Below, one piece after another: positions 8,049-15,351 of a stretch of DNA of 33,416 nt (its first letter is position 1; every line of letters begins with the position of its first letter). The position numbers and the translations under genes are program-made. The notes below the pieces were generated by a model. That model worked only from the letters and a program-made list of their open reading frames with translations. It did no database searches and had not been told where the DNA came from. This DNA comes from an uncultured Collinsella sp. GTDB lineage: Bacteria; Actinomycetota; Coriobacteriia; Coriobacteriales; Coriobacteriaceae. The stretch is from the NCBI GenBank assembly GCA_958437935.1, contig CAUBPS010000021.1, forward strand, positions 1 through 33,416. Direction: 5' to 3'.

Positions 8049-8091
8049 GGGCTGCCCGAGCCGCTGAGCGCGTAGCCAAAAAATCTGATGA

Positions 8092-8127
8092 GCCCGCTAG
8101 AACGGACATCGTTCTAGCGGGCTTTTT
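8092..8127 (+). terminator. Strong intrinsic terminator
   Basis: A perfect 13-bp stem (8092-8104/8110-8122), 5-nt loop and TTTTT. Confidence 0.93.
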
Positions 8128-8177
8128 GCACTGTGGGGAGGGCGATGAGAGGGGGTGGTTGTATGCAAATTTTTGGA

Positions 8178-8197
8178 CACTTTATTCATATAAAGTG
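8178..8197. promoter_or_regulatory. Perfect inverted repeat in the nagE upstream region
   Basis: CACTTTAT and ATAAAGTG flank TCAT. It could be an operator for an unidentified regulator. It lies 20 bp before the first GntR-type half-site, in the 440-bp gap before nagE. Confidence 0.4.
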
Positions 8198-8216
8198 AAA
8201 ACGATTTCGGCTAAAC

Positions 8217-8267
8217 TGGTAGTAACAATGTGGTACCACTGTTCATCTGGTAGTAACCAATTTTGAG
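8217..8267 (+). promoter_or_regulatory. Candidate GntR operators upstream of nagE
   Basis: TGGTAGTAACAA (8217-8228), the perfect palindrome GTGGTACCAC (8230-8239) and TGGTAGTAACCA (8248-8259) occur in tandem; the outer two are 31 bp apart. The third, with its flanks (8246-8267), is nearly identical to the site in front of the GntR gene at 10248-10269. Inverted TGGT/ACCA sites are typical of NagR/DasR-type GntR regulators that respond to amino-sugar phosphates. Confidence 0.65.
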
Positions 8268-8340
8268 ATGAAATCGAATGGAAATTGCTAAGAATTAGTT
8301 TGGTAATGAAAGAAACGCTTCACGTCTACCTGCGGAAATT

Positions 8341-8370
8341 ACCGTTTACGGGCCAAAAATAACCGTTTGG
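8341..8370 (+). promoter_or_regulatory. Paired 9-bp direct repeats, LytTR-box-like (nagE)
   Basis: ACCGTTTAC (8341-8349) and ACCGTTTGG (8362-8370) are offset by exactly 21 bp, in the same direction as nagE. The same arrangement occurs before lacF, the first lacE and the second GH1 operon. The spacing and the central GTT fit the direct repeats bound by LytTR-domain response regulators; the regulator itself is not in the window. Confidence 0.5.
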
Positions 8371-8407
8371 CAACGATATAGTAATTTGAACGAAATGTGG
8401 TGGACGT

Positions 8408-8435
8408 TTGAATTGAGTGTGTGCTAACGTACATA
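8408..8435 (+). promoter_or_regulatory. Possible nagE promoter
   Basis: TTGAAT, 16 bp, then TACATA. The lacF promoter region has TTGAAT, 16 bp, TACACA at almost the same distance from its paired boxes, which is the main support. The transcript would carry a 130-nt leader with a stem at 8481-8488/8499-8506. Confidence 0.4.
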
Positions 8436-8569
8436 CCAGCAGCCCAAAAAAGGGACTGGGTTGTCTAAGTTTGCGCACCAATGCCGGCAAGCGGAGAAGC
8501 CGGTATGCACAAGGCGCGGACATGGAACTCGTTGGTGAACAACGAAAGAAAGGTTGGAGGAGATACCAT

Positions 8570-10060
8570 ATGATGAAGTACCTCCAGAAGCTCGGCAAAG
8601 CGCTGATGCTTCCCGTCGCGGCGCTTCCCGTCGCAGGTATTCTTATGGGCGTGGGCTATCTGCTCGCTCCCGCAGTCATGGGTGCTGCCGGTGACACTAC
8701 CGGTTTTGCCTATACCGCCGGTTTCCTGCTCATCAAGGCAGGCGGCGCTCTTATCGATAACATGGCCTGGCTGTTCGCAGTCGGCGCCGCTGTCGGCCTT
8801 GCCGACGATCACGATGGCACCGCTGGCCTCGCTGGCCTCGTCGCCTTCCTGATGATCCAGCAGCTCCTGAACCCCGCTGTTGTTGGCACCATTCGTGGTA
8901 TGGACGCCGACGCCCAGACCGCTTGGCTTGCCACGACCGAGGGCATCGCGTTCTCCAAGATCGCTGGTAACTCCTTCATCGGCATCCTGTCCGCCATCAT
9001 CGGTGGCACTTGCTACAACAAGTTCAAGGATACCCGTCTTCCCGACTGGCTGGCCTTCTTCTCCGGCAAGCGTTGCGTCGCCATCATGACCGCCGTCATC
9101 TGCATCGTCGTCTCCGTCGTCCTGCTCTTTGCTTGGCCGCTCATCTTCGGTGCTCTCGTTGCTCTTGGTGAGGGTATCGCCGCCATGGGTGGTATCGGCG
9201 CTGGCATCTACGCGTTCCTCAACCGCCTGCTCATCCCGACCGGTCTGCACCACGCTCTGAACAACGTGTTCTGGTTCGACACCATCGGCCTGGGCGACCT
9301 GACCCACTTCTGGGCTGGCGAGACCTCTGCTGACGTCAAGTGGAGCCTCGGTATGTACATGTCCGGCTTCTTCCCCTGCATGATGTTCGGTATCCCGGGC
9401 GCTGCCCTGGCTATGGTTCAGACCGCTAAGAACAAGAAGGCTGCTATTGGCCTGGTTGTCTCCGCTGCTATCTGCGCCTTTGTCTGCGGCGTCACCGAGC
9501 CCTTCGAGTTCGGCTTCATGTTCCTGTGCTTCCCGCTCTACGTCGTGTACGCTGCCCTGTACGGCATCTTCACCATCGTCACCTACTATGTTGGTTTCCG
9601 TGCTGGCTTCTGCTTCTCCGCTGGTGCTACCGACCTCCTGTTCTCCTCTAGCCTCCCGGCTGCTGCCAACACCTGGATGATCATCCCGCTGGGCATCGCT
9701 GCCTTCGTGGTCTTCTACCTCGTGTTCCGCTTCGCCATCACCAAGTTCAACCTCATGACCCCTGGTCGCGAGGATGAGGATGTCGAGGAGACCTCCGCTT
9801 CCGCCGCTGCTGGCGACGACAAGTTCGCCGCTCTGGCCGCCGCTGTTCTCGCTGCCGTCGGTGGCAAGGAGAACGTCAAGACCGTTGACTGCTGCGCTAC
9901 TCGCCTGCGCTTCGAGCTCGGCGATTCCGCTCTGGTCGACGAGGCTGCCTGCAAGAAGGCTGGCGCTCTGGGTGTCATGAAGATGGACAAGGGTGCTACC
10001 CAGGTCATCATCGGCACGCAGGTCCAGGCTGTTGCCGAGGAGCTCAAGAAGCTTCTCTAA
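8570..10060 (+). CDS. nagE: PTS permease EIICB, N-acetylglucosamine type
   Basis: The 496-aa protein has a glucose-superfamily EIIC channel (about residues 1-385, many membrane helices) with LIPTGLHHALNNVFWF and GVTEPFEFGFMF. After an acidic/Ala linker comes an EIIB domain (about 418-496) with VDCCATRLRF; Cys442 (the second Cys) aligns with the phosphorylated cysteine. It imports and phosphorylates its sugar using phosphate from an EIIA not fused here. GlcNAc is inferred from the following GntR regulator and nagA and from the shared operator. GGAGGAG lies seven bases before the ATG; the frame is open further upstream, but that is leader. No glucose-type EIIA gene is in the window, so it must be supplied from elsewhere. 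Confidence 0.9.
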   Translation: MMKYLQKLGKALMLPVAALPVAGILMGVGYLLAPAVMGAAGDTTGFAYTAGFLLIKAGGALIDNMAWLFAVGAAVGLADDHDGTAGLAGLVAFLMIQQLLNPAVVGTIRGMDADAQTAWLATTEGIAFSKIAGNSFIGILSAIIGGTCYNKFKDTRLPDWLAFFSGKRCVAIMTAVICIVVSVVLLFAWPLIFGALVALGEGIAAMGGIGAGIYAFLNRLLIPTGLHHALNNVFWFDTIGLGDLTHFWAGETSADVKWSLGMYMSGFFPCMMFGIPGAALAMVQTAKNKKAAIGLVVSAAICAFVCGVTEPFEFGFMFLCFPLYVVYAALYGIFTIVTYYVGFRAGFCFSAGATDLLFSSSLPAAANTWMIIPLGIAAFVVFYLVFRFAITKFNLMTPGREDEDVEETSASAAAGDDKFAALAAAVLAAVGGKENVKTVDCCATRLRFELGDSALVDEAACKKAGALGVMKMDKGATQVIIGTQVQAVAEELKKLL

Positions 10061-10087
10061 GCCTTAAAGACGTATCTGTCTTGCAAA

Positions 10088-10120
10088 GGGTCGTCCCGCT
10101 CCGCGGGGGCGGCCCTTTTT
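10088..10120 (+). terminator. Intrinsic terminator after nagE
   Basis: A GC-rich stem (GGGTCGTCCCGC with GCGGGGGCGGCCC) is followed by TTTTT. Confidence 0.88.
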
Positions 10121-10230
10121 GCTACCTCAATACTTGATGCAGCGATGTAATTGGTATTACAGTGTGCAGGCTATCAACCGGCAAACAATATTGAAATATA
10201 CTGGTTGACCTGCTGTTATTCCATTAAAAC

Positions 10231-10269
10231 TGCTATAGTACGTGGTGTCTGGTTACAACCAATTTCGAG
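10231..10269 (+). promoter_or_regulatory. Extended -10 promoter and autoregulatory operator of the GntR gene
   Basis: TGCTATAGT (10231-10239) is an extended -10 element. TGGTTACAACCA (10250-10261) lies at about the transcription start, and its flanks match the nagE site at 8246-8267 (shared TCTGGT start and ACCAATTT core). Binding here would block the promoter, implying autoregulation. A degenerate half-site TTGGTATTAC lies upstream at 10151-10160. Confidence 0.68.
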
Positions 10270-10292
10270 TCATTTATCCGGCAGGTATCATT

Positions 10293-11024
10293 ATGGCAAT
10301 GGGAGCGCGCAAACAACCTTTGTACGATCAGCTCGTCGATTTGCTGACCGATAAAATCGATCACGAACTTCGGCCCGGCGACTATTTGCCGTCCGAGCGT
10401 GACTTGTCGGAGCGCTACGGCCTCTCGCGTACGACGGTTCGCCTTGCCCTGCAGGAGCTTGAGCGCCTGGGGTTGGTGGTTCGTCAGCGCGGCCGTGGAA
10501 CCATGGTGTGCGACCGCTCTTTGCAGACGGCAAACCTCACGCAAACCTATAGCTTTACCGAGCAGATGAAGGCGATCGGCCGTGTGCCCAAGACGACGAT
10601 TCTTGAGTTTACCGAGGTCGAGGCTGACAAGAATATTGCTGTAGAGATGAATGCGCGTCTGGGCGAGCGTCTGTACAAGATCAAGCGCCTGCGTATTGCC
10701 GACGGTGTGCCGCTCATGATTGAGTGCACGTATTTGCCGAGCCGCAAATTCTTTGCGCTTAAGCGCCCCATGATCGAGAACAAATCGCTGTACGACATGA
10801 TCGAGCAGGACTTTCACGAGAAGGTTCGCGTGGCCGAGGAAGAATTCTATGCGAGTATTGCCCGCCATTCCGACGCCCGTCTGCTCGAGATTGCCGAAGG
10901 CGCGCCGGTCCTGGATTTGATTCGTACCACATACGACATGAACAACGAGGTTATCGAGTATACGCGTTCGGTTGCGCGCGCCGACCAGTTTAAGTACAAG
11001 GTCTACCACAACCGCGCCGTCTAG
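10293..11024 (+). CDS. GntR-family regulator with UTRA domain (NagR-like)
   Basis: The 243-aa protein has an N-terminal winged helix (about residues 8-75: PLYDQLVDLLTDKI, LPSERDLSERYGLSRTTVRLAL, LVVRQRGRGTMV). A UTRA ligand-binding domain (about 95-240) follows, with the phrase YKIKRLRIADGVPLMIECTYLP. HutC/NagR subfamily members are usually released from DNA by amino-sugar phosphates such as GlcN6P or GlcNAc6P. The downstream nagA gene and the matching operators before nagE and before itself make control of GlcNAc use the best reading. CAGG seven bases before the ATG is a modest ribosome binding site. Confidence 0.9.
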   Translation: MAMGARKQPLYDQLVDLLTDKIDHELRPGDYLPSERDLSERYGLSRTTVRLALQELERLGLVVRQRGRGTMVCDRSLQTANLTQTYSFTEQMKAIGRVPKTTILEFTEVEADKNIAVEMNARLGERLYKIKRLRIADGVPLMIECTYLPSRKFFALKRPMIENKSLYDMIEQDFHEKVRVAEEEFYASIARHSDARLLEIAEGAPVLDLIRTTYDMNNEVIEYTRSVARADQFKYKVYHNRAV

Positions 11025-11042
11025 AGTTATTGGGTATAAACG

Positions 11043-11081
11043 GCTTGGCACATTTTGCGGCGGGTGCAAAATGTGCCAAGC
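11043..11081 (+). promoter_or_regulatory. Perfect 16-bp hairpin between gntR and nagA
   Basis: Arms 11043-11058 and 11066-11081 are perfectly complementary with a 7-nt loop. No U-tract follows, so it does not look like a normal terminator. It could stabilise a 3' end, be cut by a double-strand RNase, or limit read-through into nagA. A second, looser repeat (GCAGTG/CACTGC) precedes nagA. Confidence 0.6.
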
Positions 11082-11167
11082 GGTAGAAGGCAACGAACAA
11101 TCGCTCGAATTAACAATGCAGTGGTTTTTGATCCGCCCTAAAACGCACTGCGGGTACGGGAGCATAG

Positions 11168-12337
11168 ATGAGCACGTATGCTATCAAGGCCGACAAGTTC
11201 TTTTTGCCGGCGGGGCCGCAGCTGGGCGGCTACCTCATGGTCGAAGACGGCGTCTTTGGCGCTTGGCAGGCCGATGAGCCCGCTTGTGAGATCAAGGATT
11301 ACTCGGGTACATGGATCGCTCCGGGCATGGTGGACACCCACATCCATGGCTTCTATAACCATGCCACGACCGATAACGATGCTGAGGGTATTAACATCAG
11401 CTCGACCGAGCTCGCTCGTCGTGGTACCACCAGCTGGCTGCCTACGACCTTTACCGACGGCGTGGAGCAGATCAAGGACGCCTGCGCTGCCATTGCACGG
11501 GCGGACGAAGAGCGCGGGCCCGAGTTCTGCGGTGCTCGTATTCAGGGTATCTACCTGGAGGGTCCGTTCTTTACCATGAAGCACGTGGGCGCCCAGAACC
11601 CTGCTTATCTGATTGACCCGTCCGAGGAAGTCTTTGACGAGTGGCAGGAGGCCGCCGGCGGTCGTATCGTCAAGAGCGCTATGGCGGCCGAGCGTGACGG
11701 CGCCGCCGCTTACGCCGCGGCTCTGAGCGCCAAGGGCGTGGTGACCTGCATCGGCCACTCCGACGCTGCCTATGACGAGTGTGCTGCGGCCATTAACGCC
11801 GGCGCCAGCTGCTTCACGCACACCTACAATGGCCAGCGTGGCCTGCATCATCGCGAGCCCGGCGTCGTGGGTGCTGCCATGACCACGCCCAACACGTATG
11901 CCGAGATCATTTGCGACGGCAAGCATGTGAACCCCGCTGCCATTAAGGCACTGCTGCAGGCCAAGGGCTGGCAGCACACGGTGCTGATCACCGACTGCCT
12001 GGGTTGCGGCGGCATGCCCGAGGGCAAGTACACCAGTGGCGGTATGGACGTTGTTATGAAGGACAACCTTTGCTGGCTTGCCGATGGCTCTGCTATCGCC
12101 GGCTCGGTGCTCACGCTCGCACAGGGCGTCAAGAACATCGTCGACTGGGGTCTTGCGAGCGCCGACATCGCAATTCGCATGGCGACCGAGGTGCCGGCTC
12201 GCTCTGCTCACGTTGAGGATAAGTGCGGCAGCATCATGCCTGGTCGCGATGCTGACTTTGTCGTGTTCAATCCCGACCTTACCCTGGTCGAGACGTATGT
12301 GGGTGGCAACAGCGTCGGCAATGCGTTTGCCGAGTAG
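11168..12337 (+). CDS. nagA: N-acetylglucosamine-6-phosphate deacetylase
   Basis: The 389-aa amidohydrolase converts GlcNAc-6-P to GlcN-6-P and acetate in the cytoplasm. Visible motifs: VDTHIHG (His58, His60), LEGPF with metal ligand Glu131, IGHSDA (His197), THTYN (His218), CDGKH (His253) and the catalytic Asp276 in LITDCLG. These are the usual NagA positions, although THTYNGQ and TDCLG differ from the common THLFNAM and TDAT versions. GGGAG lies six bases before the ATG. It follows the GntR gene and precedes the YhcH gene by 32 bp. NagB, the next enzyme, is not in the window. Confidence 0.93.
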   Translation: MSTYAIKADKFFLPAGPQLGGYLMVEDGVFGAWQADEPACEIKDYSGTWIAPGMVDTHIHGFYNHATTDNDAEGINISSTELARRGTTSWLPTTFTDGVEQIKDACAAIARADEERGPEFCGARIQGIYLEGPFFTMKHVGAQNPAYLIDPSEEVFDEWQEAAGGRIVKSAMAAERDGAAAYAAALSAKGVVTCIGHSDAAYDECAAAINAGASCFTHTYNGQRGLHHREPGVVGAAMTTPNTYAEIICDGKHVNPAAIKALLQAKGWQHTVLITDCLGCGGMPEGKYTSGGMDVVMKDNLCWLADGSAIAGSVLTLAQGVKNIVDWGLASADIAIRMATEVPARSAHVEDKCGSIMPGRDADFVVFNPDLTLVETYVGGNSVGNAFAE

Positions 12338-12369
12338 CCACCAAGGAAACGATCCGAGAGGGGATTTAA

Positions 12370-12843
12370 ATGATTTACGGTGCATTGGGCGATATCGAGG
12401 AATACCGCGGAATGCTCAAGGGCCTCGATGTGCTGATCGACTGGCTCGAGGAGAACGACCCGGCGGAGCTCGAGGTCGGCAGCCATCCGATTCTGGGCGA
12501 CAAGGTCTTTGCGAACGTCATGGCTCCCACGACGCGTCCTGAGGCCGAGGCTCACTATGAGACGCATCAGCGCTATCACGACCTGCAGATTGACGTCGAG
12601 GGTCGCGAGGCCTTTAAGGTCGCTACGGGCAGCCTGACGCTGGTCCAGGAGTTTGACGAGAAGGACGACTACGATCTGGTCGATTCCGACGCTTCGATCG
12701 CCGGCGATCTTGCCGACGACAAGTTTGCGTTGTTTGTTGCCGGCGAGCCTCACATGCCCACGCTCGAGTTCCCGGGCGATGGCGCACAGCCGGTCAAGAA
12801 GATCTGCTTTAAGTTGCTTGCAGACGCTTACTGGGAGGAGTAG
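12370..12843 (+). CDS. YhcH/YjgK/YiaL family protein
   Basis: The 157-aa protein is a complete member of the DUF386 cupin-like family: start MIYGALGDIEEY, central ETHQRYHDLQIDVEGREAF and end GAQPVKKICFKLLADAYW. Members accompany sialic-acid and other sugar-acid pathways and have been proposed to act on sugar anomers; exact activity is unsettled. Thirty-two bases after nagA and with GAGAGGGG before its ATG, it is probably the last gene of the nagA transcript, suggesting a role in amino-sugar or sialic-acid breakdown. Confidence 0.9.
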   Translation: MIYGALGDIEEYRGMLKGLDVLIDWLEENDPAELEVGSHPILGDKVFANVMAPTTRPEAEAHYETHQRYHDLQIDVEGREAFKVATGSLTLVQEFDEKDDYDLVDSDASIAGDLADDKFALFVAGEPHMPTLEFPGDGAQPVKKICFKLLADAYWEE

Positions 12844-12899
12844 CGAACTGCTCGGCTGAGCCGTGTGTTGACGCGATTTCCTTGAGGGGGTCGCGCATG

Positions 12900-12951
12900 A
12901 GCCCCGTTGACTGTGGTTCCCGTTTGGGAAGCCGCGGTTGGCGGGGCTTTT
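12900..12951 (+). terminator. Intrinsic terminator after the nagA operon
   Basis: AGCCCCG (12900-12906) pairs with CGGGGCT (12942-12948), enclosing a second stem around TTCCC/GGGAA, then TTTT. Confidence 0.7.
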
Positions 12952-13017
12952 GTTGTTGAGTAGGGGGTTGCCGGCGACGTTACGCTTGGATTGGCGGGCG
13001 TGCGCAAAAACGGCAAC

Positions 13018-13040
13018 AAAAAAGCCGCCCGAAGGCGGCT
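13018..13040 (-). terminator. Terminator of the tRNA-Thr gene
   Basis: Read on the minus strand: 7-bp stem AGCCGCC/GGCGGCT with a 4-nt loop, followed by TTTTT. It begins 12 bases after the tRNA 3' end. Confidence 0.88.
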
Positions 13041-13051
13041 ATCTTGTGCAA

Positions 13052-13127
13052 TGGAGCCAGCGACCGGGCTCGAACCGGTGACCCCCGCTTTACGAGAGCG
13101 GTGCTCTACCAACTGAGCTACGCTGGC
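13052..13127 (-). tRNA. tRNA-Thr, anticodon CGT
   Basis: Read on the minus strand, the cloverleaf is complete: 7-bp acceptor stem GCCAGCG/CGCTGGC, D-arm with AGCTCAGTTGGTAGAGC, anticodon stem CCGCT/AGCGG around loop CTCGTAA (CGT), T-arm with GGTTCGAGCC, discriminator A and an encoded CCA at 13052-13054. CGT reads ACG threonine codons. No integrase or target duplication is seen, so there is no sign it is used as an attachment site here. Confidence 0.97.
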
Positions 13128-13166
13128 GGCCATGTGGTGACGCAACTGAGGCGTCAACGGCTGTCT

Positions 13167-13195
13167 ATGATACGGGACATCGCAAATCCGCGCAA
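13167..13195 (-). promoter_or_regulatory. Promoter of tRNA-Thr
   Basis: On the minus strand TTGCGC (13195-13190), a 17-bp spacer, then TATCAT (13172-13167). The predicted start lies about 33 bases before the mature tRNA. Confidence 0.6.
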
Positions 13196-13203
13196 GTGTT
13201 CTG

Positions 13204-13234
13204 TTGAGTTTTCTCACTTTAAATGCACTAATAT
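13204..13234 (+). promoter_or_regulatory. Weak candidate promoter of the orphan EIIB
   Basis: TTGAGT (13204-13209) and TAATAT (13229-13234) with a 19-bp spacer, 50 bases before the gene. The spacer is longer than ideal. Confidence 0.3.
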
Positions 13235-13284
13235 TGGAGACGCGATGTCTTGCTCTTACGGGCCTCGAACAGAATGGGGCAGCG

Positions 13285-13767
13285 ATGGCTCAACCCAAGA
13301 TTTTCCTTACGCGAATCGATGACCGCTTTATCTATGGGCAGGATGTCGAGCTGTGGAACGAGGCCGTGGGCAGCAATCTCGTCCTGATCGTTAACGACGA
13401 GATTGCGGCGGATTCGCGTAAGTGGGCACCCATGAGGGTCGCGGCGCCCGAGGGCGTGTGGACACGGTTCTTCTCAGTCCAAAGGACGATTGACGTCATA
13501 CATACTGCAACGCCGCGCCAATGGATCCTGATCATGGTAGCGTCGCCCGCCGATGCGCTGGCGCTGGTTAAGGGCGGCGTGCCTATCACCAAGATCAGCA
13601 TCGGTCACATGCAGGCAGGGGAGGGCAAGCGCCCCGTAACACCTGCAGTCGCCGTAGACGACGAGGATGTTGCCGCCCTCAAAGAGCTGCAAGAGCTCGG
13701 CATAGAGCTAGAAATCCGCTACCTCCCCAGCTCCGATCCCGACCCCATCGACAATCTGCTCAACTGA
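13285..13767 (+). CDS. Orphan mannose/sorbose-family PTS EIIB homologue lacking the active-site His
   Basis: The 160-aa protein aligns over its whole length with mannose-family EIIB: RIDDRFIYGQ (10-19), IVNDEIAAD, a central TRFFSVQRTID, MVASPADALALVKGGVPI, ISIGHMQAGEGKRPV and VDDEDVAALKELQELGIELEIRYLP. In active members the N-terminal motif is RIDDRLIHGQV and its His carries the phosphate; here that position is Tyr17, followed by Gln-Asp. It should therefore be unable to pass phosphate. No EIIA, EIIC or EIID of this family is adjacent, so a sensory or regulatory role is possible. The chosen ATG has GGGG upstream; earlier in-frame ATGs add 27 unrelated residues. Confidence 0.85.
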   Translation: MAQPKIFLTRIDDRFIYGQDVELWNEAVGSNLVLIVNDEIAADSRKWAPMRVAAPEGVWTRFFSVQRTIDVIHTATPRQWILIMVASPADALALVKGGVPITKISIGHMQAGEGKRPVTPAVAVDDEDVAALKELQELGIELEIRYLPSSDPDPIDNLLN

Positions 13768-13834
13768 TCCCTTGGGGACGGAGGAAAACGGATCATTTTG
13801 CCCTCGCGAAGGATGCGCGCGATGCCGCCTGTCA

Positions 13835-13986
13835 AAAACTATGCCTGTTTACTACGTTTGATCGGCTATCGCCGAACATGCCGAATTTGAGAAAAACAAA
13901 ACCGCAGGTAGACGGATTGCTAATTATAGAAGAAACGGTGCATGGTCGAGCATCCTCGACCAAACGTAGTAAATGGGCATAGTTTT
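13835..13986. mobile_element. 152-bp inverted-repeat element, MITE-like
   Basis: Arms 13835-13860 and 13961-13986 are reverse complements at 24 of 26 positions. Just inside each arm lies a small perfect hairpin: TCGGC/GCCGA at 13862-13875 and GGTCGAG/CTCGACC at 13944-13961. The interior is A-rich and non-coding. The symmetry fits a non-autonomous transposable element or another cruciform-forming repeat. No clear target-site duplication is visible, and a transposon origin is not proven. It fills most of the 326-bp gap between the orphan EIIB and galM. Confidence 0.55.
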
Positions 13987-14031
13987 GATATGCCACTCAT
14001 ACAGTGACAGCGAAATTGAGCCCTAGGGACG

Positions 14032-14066
14032 AAAAGGCGCCCGCCGGCGGTGGTGCCGGCGGGCGC
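14032..14066 (-). terminator. Intrinsic terminator of galM
   Basis: A perfect 12-bp GC stem (14037-14048/14055-14066), 6-nt loop, followed on the minus strand by TTTT. Confidence 0.9.
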
Positions 14067-14093
14067 TGCTGTGCGATATGTCGCGTAGTGGGC

Positions 14094-15146
14094 TTAGTGC
14101 CTCATGAAGTGGTACTCGATCACATTGCTGTAGGGGTGACCCGGTCCCACGATGCCCTGCGGGAACAGCGTGTGGTGCGGGGTGTCGGGATACATCTCGG
14201 CCTCGAGGGCAAAGCCGGCGCCCCAACTATAGTTGGCGTCGTCCTTGGCATGCTCGTCGCCCAGCCAGTTGCCGGTGTAGAGCTGCACGCCCGGGGCGGT
14301 GGTGTAGTAGTCCAGCTCACGACCGGTCCACATCTCCTCGACGTGCATCGCGCGGCGCAGATTACGGCCGTACTGATAGCCATCGATGCACAGACAGTGA
14401 TCGTAGCCACGGGCCTGCTTAATCTGCGGGTCGTCGGCCTCCATGCCGGGAGCGACGGGGCGCAGCTCGCGAAAGTCAAACGGTGTTCCTTCGACCGGAG
14501 CAATCTCGCCGGTGGGGATGTTCTGCTCGTTAATGGGCAGGTAGCGGGCAGCGTTGGCAACAAAGAAGTGCTCGCAGTCCATGTCGGCGTTATGACCGGC
14601 AAGGTTAAAGTACGTGTGGTTGGTCATGGACACGTAGGTTGCACGGTCGCTCTCGCAGCCATACTCGATGCGGAAGACGCCGGTGCGGGTCACGGTAAAC
14701 ACGGCCGTAAAGGTGCGGTTGCCGGGCAGGCCCAGCTCGCCATCCTCAAGCGAGGTAGTCATGCGCACGGCGTTGTGGACCTCGTCGAGCTCAGCATCCC
14801 ATACGCGCTTGTGCAGGCCGTGCTCAAGATCGCTGTGCAGGTTGTTGACGCCCTCGTTGGCCGGCATATGCCAGTCCGTGCCGTCGATGGTGATCGTGGC
14901 GCCCGCGGTGCGGTTTGCCACGGGGCCGATGGTCGCGCCAAAGCAGGCGGGGTTGTCAAAGTAATCCTCGAGCTTATCGAAGCCCAGCACCACATCACGC
15001 ACGTTGCCGGGAATGTCGGGCACATCGATACCCAGCACGGTGGCGCCATAGTCCATAATGCGAACGCAGATCTCGGGCCCGTTGAGGGTGTAACGATGAA
15101 CGGGGGTACCGCACGGCGCGGTGCCGAAAAGCTCGGAAGTGATCAT
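14094..15146 (-). CDS. galM: Aldose 1-epimerase (galactose mutarotase)
   Basis: The 350-aa enzyme interconverts alpha and beta anomers of aldohexoses. Visible family signatures: YGATVLGIDVPD, ATIGPVANRTAGA, NNLHSD with His104 (usually NLHGG), the catalytic-acid His177 in TNHTYFNLAGH, Asp249 in GYDH, and the general-base Glu315 in FALEAEMYPDTPHH. In this sugar-rich region it would equilibrate glucose or galactose released from beta-glycosides. AGGAAC precedes the ATG on the minus strand. It is divergent from a DeoR-family regulator that probably controls it, and ends in its own terminator. Confidence 0.93.
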   Translation of the reverse strand: MITSELFGTAPCGTPVHRYTLNGPEICVRIMDYGATVLGIDVPDIPGNVRDVVLGFDKLEDYFDNPACFGATIGPVANRTAGATITIDGTDWHMPANEGVNNLHSDLEHGLHKRVWDAELDEVHNAVRMTTSLEDGELGLPGNRTFTAVFTVTRTGVFRIEYGCESDRATYVSMTNHTYFNLAGHNADMDCEHFFVANAARYLPINEQNIPTGEIAPVEGTPFDFRELRPVAPGMEADDPQIKQARGYDHCLCIDGYQYGRNLRRAMHVEEMWTGRELDYYTTAPGVQLYTGNWLGDEHAKDDANYSWGAGFALEAEMYPDTPHHTLFPQGIVGPGHPYSNVIEYHFMRH

Positions 15147-15291
15147 TTAGTTCCTAACATCGAGGTATTCCGGACAAACTGTAGCGCGAACAAGCGAGAT
15201 TATCACTACACCCCACTAAAGCAGGGGGTATTTTTCTTAAAAAAAGTAATGAAGGCGCAGTTGAAGCGTTCATTTTTGGTCCGCGCGAATC

Positions 15292-15300
15292 TGATACAAT
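15292..15300 (+). promoter_or_regulatory. Extended -10 promoter of the DeoR-family gene
   Basis: TGATACAAT is a TGn-extended -10 element 51 bases before the GTG start; no good -35 is present. The 205-bp galM/deoR gap must also hold the galM promoter, for which GATAAT on the minus strand is only a weak candidate. Confidence 0.5.
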
Positions 15301-15351
15301 TTGTTCGTTACTGTTTGAATTGATGCGCGCAAGGAACAGCGAGGACTCATC

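Noticed and set aside
11043..11081. Intrinsic terminator after gntR
   Set aside because: The stem is strong, but it is followed by GGTAGAAGG and not by a U-tract.
13052..13127. tRNA-Thr as an integration site of a genomic island
   Set aside because: No integrase, no duplicated tRNA end, and flanking genes show no island-like content.
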